Positions 6,136 through 11,405 of a stretch of 11,405 nt of DNA are shown piece after piece. This DNA is from Proteiniphilum sp. Lineage in GTDB: Bacteria > Bacteroidota > Bacteroidia > Bacteroidales > Dysgonomonadaceae. Under the pieces are notes generated by a model. The model searched no databases, had not been told where the DNA came from, and saw only the letters and a list, made by a program, of their open reading frames with translations. The stretch covers positions 1 to 11,405 of the forward strand of contig JAENWZ010000044.1 of the NCBI GenBank assembly GCA_016649795.1, read 5' to 3'. The position numbers and the translations under genes were made by a program. Numbering within the stretch: position 1 is the stretch's first letter; the number at the start of each line of letters is the position of its first letter.

Positions 6136-7037
6136 TGGCTGCTGACAGAAAAAAGAGCTTGGCTTATTATCTGTTGTATGGGGTGTTATATTTTCATGCA
6201 CTGCTGCCATTTCGGCTGTTGTATGTGATGTCTGATATCCTGTTTTGGCTTGCTTACCATCTTGTGAGATACAGGAGAGTACATGTCAGAAAGAATCTTA
6301 TGAACGCATTCCCTGATAAACCGATAATGGAGATAAGGCAGATTGAAAGAGACTTCTATCATCATCTGTGTGATTATTTCGTTGAGTCGATCAAAACACT
6401 TCATATGTCTGATGAAGAAGCGTGTGAGCGGATGAAATTTGAGAACAGGGAGATTATAGAGAGCTGTACCAAAGAGGGGAACTCCTGTTTGCTATGCCTT
6501 GGTCATTACGCCAATTGGGAGTGGGTCACTTCCATAGGGCTGCATCTTTTGCCGCGGGCAGAGCTGGGACTCATCTACAAGAGATTGCATTCAGAGGCTT
6601 TCGATCAGCTATTCCTGAAGATCCGTAATCACTTTGGTGCAAAACCAATAGAGATGAAAAGCGCATTCCGTAAGATGATCAAGCTGAAAAATGAGGGAAA
6701 GACGATGACTGTGGGTTTTCTCGCCGATCAGCGACCATCAAGAAATCAAGATCAATACTGGACAACGTTTCTCAATCAGGATACACCTGTTCAGACCGGG
6801 ATGGGTAAGATTGCCGCTCATCTCGGATTGCCGGTGGCCTATCTCGACATAACAAAAGTAAAGCGGGGATATTACATAGGGAAAATTCAGGTTATTTCAA
6901 CTGATGCGAGTCAGGAGCCGGAGTTTGCCATCATGGAGCGTTATATGCGAAAGCTGGAAGAGACCGTTTTGAAGGAGCCGGCCTATTATCTATGGTCACA
7001 CAACCGTTGGAAATTTAAGAAAATAAAGGGAGTGTAG
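6135..7037 (+). CDS. LpxL/HtrB-type lipid A acyltransferase (lysophospholipid acyltransferase family)
   Basis: A 300-residue inner-membrane acyltransferase of the HtrB/LpxL family, which adds a secondary acyl chain to lipid A precursors. A hydrophobic N-terminal segment (about residues 10-45) provides the membrane anchor. The catalytic motif is GHYANWEW with His124 and Glu129, the H(X4)E form typical of LpxL. FLADQRPS (about 195-202) and the C-terminal WSHNRWKFK are other family signatures. I place the start at the ATG sharing its first base with the mtaB stop codon (TGATG), implying translational coupling; a TTG one codon earlier is less likely. The glycosyltransferase follows after 32 bp. 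In Bacteroidetes, homologues set the number of acyl chains on lipid A, but transfer to other lipids (for example aminolipids) cannot be excluded from sequence alone. Confidence 0.88.
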   Translation: MAADRKKSLAYYLLYGVLYFHALLPFRLLYVMSDILFWLAYHLVRYRRVHVRKNLMNAFPDKPIMEIRQIERDFYHHLCDYFVESIKTLHMSDEEACERMKFENREIIESCTKEGNSCLLCLGHYANWEWVTSIGLHLLPRAELGLIYKRLHSEAFDQLFLKIRNHFGAKPIEMKSAFRKMIKLKNEGKTMTVGFLADQRPSRNQDQYWTTFLNQDTPVQTGMGKIAAHLGLPVAYLDITKVKRGYYIGKIQVISTDASQEPEFAIMERYMRKLEETVLKEPAYYLWSHNRWKFKKIKGV

Positions 7038-7069
7038 AAGGTTTTTTATTTAACAATGAGCAGAATGAA

Positions 7070-8128
7070 ATGGTGAAAACATCGGTGGTCATATTGAACT
7101 GGAACGGGAAAAGACTGCTTGAGCAGTTTCTCCCTTCTGTGGTAGAACACTCATTGAGCGATGAGTGCAGGGTCGTTGTTGCCGATAACGGTTCCACTGA
7201 TGACTCCGTAGTGTTTCTGAAAACAAATTACCCCGGGCTGCCGTTGATCATGCTCGATAAAAACTACGGGTTTGCCGACGGGTACAATAAAGCGTTACAG
7301 CAGACAGATTCGGAATATGTGGTTTTGTTGAATTCAGATGTGGAACCCACCCAAGGGTGGCTAGATCCCCTGATCTCTTTTATGGAATCACATCCCGGTG
7401 TGGCTGCCGTGCAACCCAAGATCCGCTCCTACCGGGAGAAGAACCGGTTTGAATATGCCGGGGCTGCGGGTGGTTTTATTGATCTCTACGGATATCCATT
7501 CTGCAGAGGCCGTATTCTGGAGGTGGTGGAAGAAGACAAGGGACAGTACGATACCCCAATACCACTTTTTTGGGCTACAGGAGCCTGTCTCTGTATCCGG
7601 AAGAAAGACTTTGTTGAGGCTGGTGGCCTGGATGCCCGTTTTTTCGCACATATGGAGGAGATTGATCTATGCTGGCGATTAAATGCGCGTGGCAGGAGAG
7701 TGATGTGCCTGCCCTCATCGGTTGTCTATCATGTGGGCGGGGCATCACTGAGCAAGGATAACCCGAGGAAAATTTATCTCAACTTCCGCAATAATCTGCT
7801 GATGCTCTATAAGAACCTGCCGCAATCTGCATATCATTCCACATTTCTGATACGTTATTTGTTCGATTTTCTGGCTTATCTGCATCTGCTTTTACAAGGT
7901 GATTTTAAGAGTGCACATGCTGTCGTTGAAGCCCATTCCGATTTCCTGAAGATGCGTTCATCCTTTCAGTTCACCCGTCGGGAGAATTTAAAAAAAACGA
8001 CTGTGAAGCATATTTCTGTTCAATACAGGAAAAGCATTCTGCTGGACTTCTATCTGAGAGGGAAGAGAACCTATCAATCCATTTTCCGGACTGAGAAAGA
8101 GCTCACTCAAAGTGAAAGCTCAGAGTGA
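7070..8128 (+). CDS. GT2-family glycosyltransferase, rhamnosyltransferase-like
   Basis: A 352-residue GT-A fold enzyme that should transfer a sugar from a nucleotide donor at the cytoplasmic face. Visible motifs are SVVILNWNG (5-13), VVADNGSTDDS (36-46) with Asp39 for nucleotide binding, NYGFADGYN (65-73), LLNSDVEP (86-93) with the metal-site Asp90, WATGACLCIRK (168-178), and FFAHMEEIDLCWR (191-203) with Glu196/Glu197 as catalytic-base candidates. This arrangement is typical of the WbbL-like GT2 group, which often adds rhamnose or related sugars to envelope glycans, but donor and acceptor are not determined. Residues 240-275 are hydrophobic or amphipathic and could bind membrane. It follows the lipid A acyltransferase gene by 32 bp, so an LPS or surface-glycan role is reasonable. 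Its last 26 bases overlap the 3' end of the opposing porT-like gene. Confidence 0.9.
   Translation: MVKTSVVILNWNGKRLLEQFLPSVVEHSLSDECRVVVADNGSTDDSVVFLKTNYPGLPLIMLDKNYGFADGYNKALQQTDSEYVVLLNSDVEPTQGWLDPLISFMESHPGVAAVQPKIRSYREKNRFEYAGAAGGFIDLYGYPFCRGRILEVVEEDKGQYDTPIPLFWATGACLCIRKKDFVEAGGLDARFFAHMEEIDLCWRLNARGRRVMCLPSSVVYHVGGASLSKDNPRKIYLNFRNNLLMLYKNLPQSAYHSTFLIRYLFDFLAYLHLLLQGDFKSAHAVVEAHSDFLKMRSSFQFTRRENLKKTTVKHISVQYRKSILLDFYLRGKRTYQSIFRTEKELTQSESSE
8099..8121. other. Hairpin in the convergent overlap of the GT2 and porT-like genes
   Basis: GAGCT-CACT, loop CAA, AGTG, two bulged bases, AGCTC. It covers the last codons of both convergent genes. No T-run follows on the plus strand, and only TCTTTCTC follows on the minus strand, so if it is a terminator it is a weak one. 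It is the only candidate for separating the two units. Confidence 0.3.
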
Positions 8129-8810
8129 TCATTCGCTGTGTGGCCTTCGACAACGATTTTGCATATTTCTGCAGACTTTCATCTTTCAGATCAGGCCGTT
8201 CTTTTTCCAGTATATCAGGTAATCCGAAACTAAACTTCAGTTCAGGTGCCAGTTTAAACAGTGGCAGATATAAATCGCATCCTACACCAAACTCAACTCC
8301 GAAATCATATGGTTTTAACAGTACAGCCCTGTTTTTCCGTGATGCCAGCTCCAGGCTTCCATAACCTCCCAGGAGGGCATACGGCCTGAAGTTATTGAAT
8401 CTGTCGCCGGAGATCTTTAGATGAAGCGGTAGTGAGATATAGTTGTTCCTTATGCGTGACGTGAATTCCTCTCCCGATGATTGTTCCCTGAAGACAAAGC
8501 GCTTATCACCCAGGTAAAGCGTAGGTATGGCACGCAGATTCATAAATCTGTTCAGGTACAAATCACTGATGATACCCACTGAAAAGCCTGGTGAATAACG
8601 GGGTATCCCGGAAAACCACACCTCTCCGTTATCATTCACAAACCCCGATTGGGTAAGGATCAGATCCTGTGTATGCAGCCCGAGGGTAAAACCCAGGTGG
8701 AACAACCGCTGGTCGGCGTAGGGCTGGTTTTGCAGCTTACGCTCCTGCCCGAAGATGCTACCTCCAAGACTGAGTAGTAACAAAAGAAGATATGTCGTTC
8801 TTATTCTCAT
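8103..8810 (-). CDS. porT: PorT/SprT-like outer-membrane beta-barrel protein (type IX secretion)
   Basis: A 235-residue protein with a cleavable signal peptide (hydrophobic LLLLLLSLGG, probable cleavage after IFG near residue 21) and a small beta-barrel: alternating strands with exposed aromatics and a terminal LSFHFE ending in the aromatic pattern typical of outer-membrane proteins. RLFHLGFTLGLHTQDLIL (about 35-52), the middle NLRAIPTLYLGDKRFVFRE and later YISLPLHLKI match my recollection of PorT (Porphyromonas) and SprT (Flavobacterium), which are needed for assembly of the type IX secretion system. Length fits the family. General PorT-family porin-like proteins share this fold, so the T9SS role needs the rest of the system, none of which is in this window. 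The gene is convergent with the GT2 gene and overlaps it by 26 bp. No consensus -7 element was found in its upstream region. Confidence 0.75.
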   Translation of the reverse strand: MRIRTTYLLLLLLSLGGSIFGQERKLQNQPYADQRLFHLGFTLGLHTQDLILTQSGFVNDNGEVWFSGIPRYSPGFSVGIISDLYLNRFMNLRAIPTLYLGDKRFVFREQSSGEEFTSRIRNNYISLPLHLKISGDRFNNFRPYALLGGYGSLELASRKNRAVLLKPYDFGVEFGVGCDLYLPLFKLAPELKFSFGLPDILEKERPDLKDESLQKYAKSLSKATQRMITLSFHFE

Positions 8811-8900
8811 TCGATGTTTAAACGCTCTTCAACGTCGGATATTGTGCGGATGGTTTGAGAAAGATATCTGCAAACTATTTTTTATTAATAAAAAACTTTC

Positions 8901-8908
8901 TACCTTTG
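8901..8908 (+). promoter_or_regulatory. -7 promoter element of the ferredoxin gene
   Basis: TACCTTTG followed by C is a perfect TAnnTTTGC element, 46 nt before the ferredoxin ATG. The region 18-21 nt upstream is A/T only, without a clear TTG. The 145-bp gap between the divergent porT-like and ferredoxin genes otherwise shows nothing distinct. Confidence 0.62.
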
Positions 8909-8954
8909 CATCAACAAAAAATATCCATTTACATTAACTAACTTATTATTCATT

Positions 8955-9122
8955 ATGGCTTACGTAATTAGTGAAGATTGCATTGCATGTGGAACCTGTA
9001 TCGACGAATGTCCTGTTGATGCAATATCAGAAGGTGATATCTATGTGATTGATCCCGAAGTATGTACTGACTGCGGTTCATGCGCAGAAGTATGCCCCAC
9101 CGAAGCAATCCATCCAGAATAG
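8955..9122 (+). CDS. 2[4Fe-4S] ferredoxin, 55 aa
   Basis: A short low-potential electron carrier of the clostridial type, easily missed because it is only 55 residues long. Translation from the ATG gives MAYVISEDC... and ends ...EAIHPE before TAG. Two cluster-binding motifs are intact: CIACGTCIDECP with Cys9, 12, 15 and 19, and CTDCGSCAEVCP with Cys37, 40, 43 and 47, in the CxxCxxCxxxCP pattern. The two halves are pseudo-repeats, and the eight cysteines support two [4Fe-4S] clusters. There is no extension or signal peptide, so it is cytoplasmic. In anaerobic Bacteroidales such ferredoxins carry electrons for pyruvate:ferredoxin oxidoreductase and similar enzymes; the actual partner is not shown here. 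It is a single-gene unit with a consensus -7 element and a strong terminator. There is no Shine-Dalgarno sequence before the ATG. Confidence 0.96.
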   Translation: MAYVISEDCIACGTCIDECPVDAISEGDIYVIDPEVCTDCGSCAEVCPTEAIHPE

Positions 9123-9141
9123 ATAAACTGGCACATTGAAT

Positions 9142-9174
9142 AAAAAAGCTGAACAATAACTGTTCAGCTTTTTT
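9142..9174 (+). terminator. Intrinsic terminator of the ferredoxin gene
   Basis: A perfect 14-bp inverted repeat, AAAAAAGCTGAACA, loop ATAAC, TGTTCAGCTTTTTT, starts 19 nt after the ferredoxin stop. The A and T tracts make it symmetric, so it could also stop transcripts arriving from the gap gene. Confidence 0.92.
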
Positions 9175-9184
9175 AATTTGAAGC

Positions 9185-9210
9185 AAAAAAAACGCCTCTT
9201 TTGGAGGCGG
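9185..9210 (-). terminator. Intrinsic terminator of the gap gene
   Basis: On the minus strand: CGCCTC (9209-9204), loop CAAAA, GAGGCG (9198-9193), then eight T. It lies 26 nt after the gap stop and 10 bp from the ferredoxin terminator, so the two convergent units each have their own stop signal. Confidence 0.9.
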
Positions 9211-9235
9211 TTTTCATATAATCTGGAACGGTTCG

Positions 9236-10240
9236 TTAACCGTTTACTTTTGCCATGTAAGCAACCAGGTCAAGCACTTTGTTGGAGTATCCCCATTCGT
9301 TGTCATACCAGCTGATTACTTTGACGAAAGTAGGGCTTAACTGGATACCTGCTTTTTCGTCGAAGATAGATGTGCGTGCATCGCCGATGAAATCGCTCGA
9401 TACCACATCTTCGCTCGTATAACCGAGGATACCTTTCAGTTCGCCTTCAGAAGCTTCTTTCATTGCTGCGCAAATCTCTTCGTAAGAGGTTTCTTTTGCC
9501 AAACGTACGGTCAGGTCAACTACAGAAACGTTCAGCGTAGGAACGCGCATTGACATACCGGTTAATTTACCGTTCAGTTCAGGAATAACTTTACCTACTG
9601 CTTTGGCAGCTCCGGTAGAAGAAGGGATGATGTTGGCTGAAGCAGCACGGCCACCTCTCCAGTCTTTCGCTGAAGGACCGTCCACAGTTTTCTGTGTTGC
9701 TGTGGTGGAGTGTACAGTAGTCATTAATCCTTCGAGTATACCGAATTTGTCGTTCAGTACTTTTGTTACGGGAGCCAGACAGTTGGTTGTGCAAGAGGCG
9801 TTGGATACGAATTGTTCACCTTTGGTGTAGCTCTTTTCGTTCACACCCATCACATACATACGGGTGTCATCCTTGGAAGGAGCAGACATAACCACATATT
9901 TTGCACCTGCATTGATGTGTGCCTGTGCTTTATCTTTTGAGAGGAACAAGCCGGTAGATTCAACTACATATTCTGCACCAACAGCATTCCATTTCAAGTC
10001 TGCCGGGTTTCTTTCTGCACTTACACGAATGGTGTTTCCGTTCACTACCAGGTTGCCATCTTTCACATCAACAGTTCCTTTGAACTGACCGTGGATGGTG
10101 TCGTATTTTAACATATAAGCGATGTAATCTACATCGAGCAAGTCATTGATACCCACTACCTGAATATCGTCTCTGTTTTGAGCTGCACGGAAAACCAAGC
10201 GTCCGATGCGACCGAATCCGTTAATACCTACTTTAATCAT
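9236..10240 (-). CDS. gap: Glyceraldehyde-3-phosphate dehydrogenase, type I
   Basis: GAPDH converts glyceraldehyde 3-phosphate, NAD and phosphate to 1,3-bisphosphoglycerate in glycolysis and works in reverse in gluconeogenesis. The 334-residue length is typical. The Rossmann motif INGFGRIGRLVFR (6-18) opens the NAD domain, and Asp33 in GINDLLD favours NAD over NADP. SNASCTTN (147-153) contains the catalytic Cys150, and TTVHSTTATQKTVDGPS (174-190) contains His177 in the form seen in E. coli GapA. Further motifs are WRGGRAA (194-200), MRVPTLNVSVVDLT (282-295 region of the catalytic domain) and WYDNEWGYSNKV near the C-terminus. All key residues are intact. It is a single-gene unit with a strong terminator and a leader of about 145 nt if the TAATTTTG upstream is its promoter. 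The start codon is preceded by an A-rich stretch without a Shine-Dalgarno sequence. Confidence 0.98.
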   Translation of the reverse strand: MIKVGINGFGRIGRLVFRAAQNRDDIQVVGINDLLDVDYIAYMLKYDTIHGQFKGTVDVKDGNLVVNGNTIRVSAERNPADLKWNAVGAEYVVESTGLFLSKDKAQAHINAGAKYVVMSAPSKDDTRMYVMGVNEKSYTKGEQFVSNASCTTNCLAPVTKVLNDKFGILEGLMTTVHSTTATQKTVDGPSAKDWRGGRAASANIIPSSTGAAKAVGKVIPELNGKLTGMSMRVPTLNVSVVDLTVRLAKETSYEEICAAMKEASEGELKGILGYTSEDVVSSDFIGDARTSIFDEKAGIQLSPTFVKVISWYDNEWGYSNKVLDLVAYMAKVNG

Positions 10241-10348
10241 ACTTTATTGAATTTTATTTGTTAAAAGTGTTCTTTATCTTTCTTGATGAATTAGTTCCCG
10301 TAATGCCGATAAGCTCACTTACTTATCTTTATGCCTATATTGATTATC

Positions 10349-10360
10349 GAAAACGTTCCC
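10349..10360. promoter_or_regulatory. Possible LacI-family operator in the gap leader
   Basis: GAAAACGTTCCC is an imperfect palindrome centred on AACGTT, the core seen in operators of LacI-family sugar regulators. It lies about 25 bp downstream of the putative gap -7 element, a position that could block transcription. No regulator gene is present here, so this is suggestive only. Confidence 0.25.
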
Positions 10361-10385
10361 AAAAACCATCTTTTTAATTGAGTTA

Positions 10386-10393
10386 CAAAATTA
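10386..10393 (-). promoter_or_regulatory. Probable -7 element of the gap promoter
   Basis: On the minus strand TAATTTTG is an exact TAnnTTTG match. About 19 nt upstream is TTTCG, an imperfect -33 element. No better match lies nearer the gene, so the gap transcript would have a leader of about 140 nt. Confidence 0.5.
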
Positions 10394-10617
10394 CAAAATC
10401 TTTTCTTTTTAACGAAATTATTTGTATCAAAAAACTGTAATTTTTTGATTTTGAGACTCCCGAAACAGACTATTAAGTAGAAATAGTGTTCTCTTACCCA
10501 CCAAAGATAGTTTGGTTGTATAAATCAATTATTTGTGGATAAAATTATGACGTTTATCCAAAAAAAACGTATCATTGTACAAAATTTCCTTTAGACGAAA
10601 TATTTATCGCAAGATTT

Positions 10618-11405
10618 ATGGCAAAAATCAATGTTTCTATAATTAAAGAACGTTTTAAGGGAAGACTCAAAGTAAAAGAGGAGACCCGGAACTTCTATAA
10701 CGGTGTCTTTATTGATTTGGGTGAGCTGGTCATGTTCACCGGGAATGTGATTAAAGAAATGTTCCATCCTCCTTTTGAATTTCGGGAGTTGACCAAACAT
10801 GGATTTTTATTGGGTAATAAATCGTTGGCACTGGTAGTGTTTACCGGCTTTATCATGGGACTGGTACTCACCATGCAGATGAATCCTATTCTCTCCGACT
10901 TCGGCGCACAGACACTCCTGCCGGGTGTGATTGCCGTATCGATGATACGTGAATTGGGGCCAGTCATTACGGGACTGATCTGTGCTGGCAAGATAAGCTC
11001 GGGAATAGGTGCAGAGATTGCAGCAATGAGAGTAACGGAACAGATTGATGCGATGGAGGTGTCGGGTACACGTCCCCTGAGTTTTGTTGTCGCTTCCCGC
11101 GTAATGGCCACAACATTAGTCGTTCCGATACTGGTTATATTTGCTGATGCGTTCAGCCTTTTCGGCGCTTTCCTGGCCGTGAATATATTCGAAGATACAT
11201 CGGTTACGCTCTTTGTTAATCGTGCGTTTTCTTTACTGGGTTTTGTCGACTTGTTCCCTTCAACGCTGAAAACAGTTTTATTCGGTTTTTTTATTGGTTT
11301 GATTGGTTGTTATAAAGGGTACACCGCCGGCAGAGGAACCGAATCGGTGGGAAAAGCGGCCAACTCAGCCGTGGTAGCTTCATCGCTAACCATATTCGTG
11401 ATCGA
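10618..11405 (+). CDS. mlaE: MlaE-family lipid-transport ABC permease, partial (C-terminus beyond right edge)
   Basis: An open frame of 262 codons runs from the ATG to the window edge without a stop. MlaE is the inner-membrane permease of the MCE-type ABC system that moves phospholipids between the membranes, together with MlaF (ATPase) and MlaD (MCE domain), which would be expected further right. The family signature is clear: an N-terminal amphipathic stretch (about 30-60), a first membrane segment at about 68-86, then SMIRELGPVITGLICAGKISSGIGAEIAAMRVTEQ split over about 108-142, IDAMEVSG (143-150), and membrane segments at about 160-190 and 220-240. IRELGP and EIAAMRVTEQIDAM are diagnostic of the MlaE/TrgB permease fold. 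Usual length is about 250-270 residues, so few residues are missing. Transcription diverges from gap. Confidence 0.92.
   Translation, partial: MAKINVSIIKERFKGRLKVKEETRNFYNGVFIDLGELVMFTGNVIKEMFHPPFEFRELTKHGFLLGNKSLALVVFTGFIMGLVLTMQMNPILSDFGAQTLLPGVIAVSMIRELGPVITGLICAGKISSGIGAEIAAMRVTEQIDAMEVSGTRPLSFVVASRVMATTLVVPILVIFADAFSLFGAFLAVNIFEDTSVTLFVNRAFSLLGFVDLFPSTLKTVLFGFFIGLIGCYKGYTAGRGTESVGKAANSAVVASSLTIFVI

Larger units (their letters stand above)
10241..10617. other. Divergent intergenic region between gap and mlaE
   Basis: A 377-bp A/T-rich region without a gene. It holds the probable gap promoter (10386-10393), a LacI-operator-like sequence (10349-10360), and a small inverted repeat GATAAG/CTTATC (10308-10313 and 10322-10327) in the gap leader. 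Near mlaE there is another weak inverted repeat, ACGTTT (10550-10555) and AAACGT (10565-10570). I could not find a consensus -7 element for mlaE; TATCATTG at 10570-10577 differs from it by one base. Confidence 0.5.

Noticed and set aside
7388..7682. Open frames of 87 and 94 codons on both strands inside the GT2 gene
   Set aside because: The GT2 frame has all expected motifs across this stretch, so the others are shadows.
10695..11111. A 138-codon open frame on the minus strand opposite the MlaE-like gene
   Set aside because: The plus-strand frame here carries unmistakable MlaE motifs. The minus frame has low-complexity, unfamiliar content and is a shadow of it.
1..11405. CRISPR arrays, insertion sequences, tRNA or rRNA genes, phage or defence genes
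   Set aside because: No regularly spaced repeats, transposase or integrase motifs, cloverleaf-like sequences or defence-type domains were seen on either strand.

Overview
The window looks like chromosomal core sequence from a member of the Bacteroidota, most likely order Bacteroidales. The evidence is promoter elements of the Bacteroidetes type (TAnnTTTG, some with an upstream TTTG or TTG), a near absence of Shine-Dalgarno sequences, a DUF3256-type protein, a PorT-like protein of the type IX secretion system, an E. coli-like type I GAPDH and a GH29 fucosidase lipoprotein. A genus cannot be fixed from sequence alone; the Dysgonomonadaceae/Porphyromonadaceae are plausible because PorT and glycan-degrading lipoproteins occur together there.

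Layout. (1) Positions 1-2420, minus strand: a GH29 alpha-L-fucosidase lipoprotein gene with its own promoter, followed 27 bp later by a signal-peptide protein of the DUF3256 type that runs off the left edge. (2) 2393-2770, minus: a single-gene unit for a 71-residue Ala/Asp-rich lipoprotein, with a clear promoter and a strong terminator. (3) 2939-4704, minus: a single-gene unit for a long-chain acyl-CoA ligase-like enzyme, with a well-formed promoter and terminator. (4) 4736-8128, plus: a three-gene operon of mtaB (tRNA t6A methylthiotransferase), an LpxL/HtrB-type acyltransferase and a GT2 glycosyltransferase. The glycosyltransferase gene overlaps tail to tail with a minus-strand porT-like gene (8103-8810). 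(5) 8901-9174, plus: a 55-residue 2[4Fe-4S] ferredoxin gene with promoter and terminator. (6) 9185-10240, minus: gap (GAPDH) with its terminator and a leader of about 145 nt. (7) 10618 to the right edge, plus: a partial mlaE-type lipid-transport permease, divergent from gap.

Working together: much of the content concerns the cell envelope. This covers lipid A acylation, sugar transfer, a lipid-transport permease, T9SS assembly, two lipoproteins and acyl-CoA supply. The ferredoxin and GAPDH belong to central and anaerobic metabolism.

I see no mobile element, CRISPR array, tRNA or rRNA, and no defence-type or otherwise clearly novel multi-gene system. The points most worth a second look are small: the short coiled-coil-like lipoprotein and the paired palindromes over its promoter, a 27-bp inverted repeat over the acyl-CoA ligase promoter, hairpins in the mtaB and gap leaders, and the fucosidase-DUF3256 pairing.
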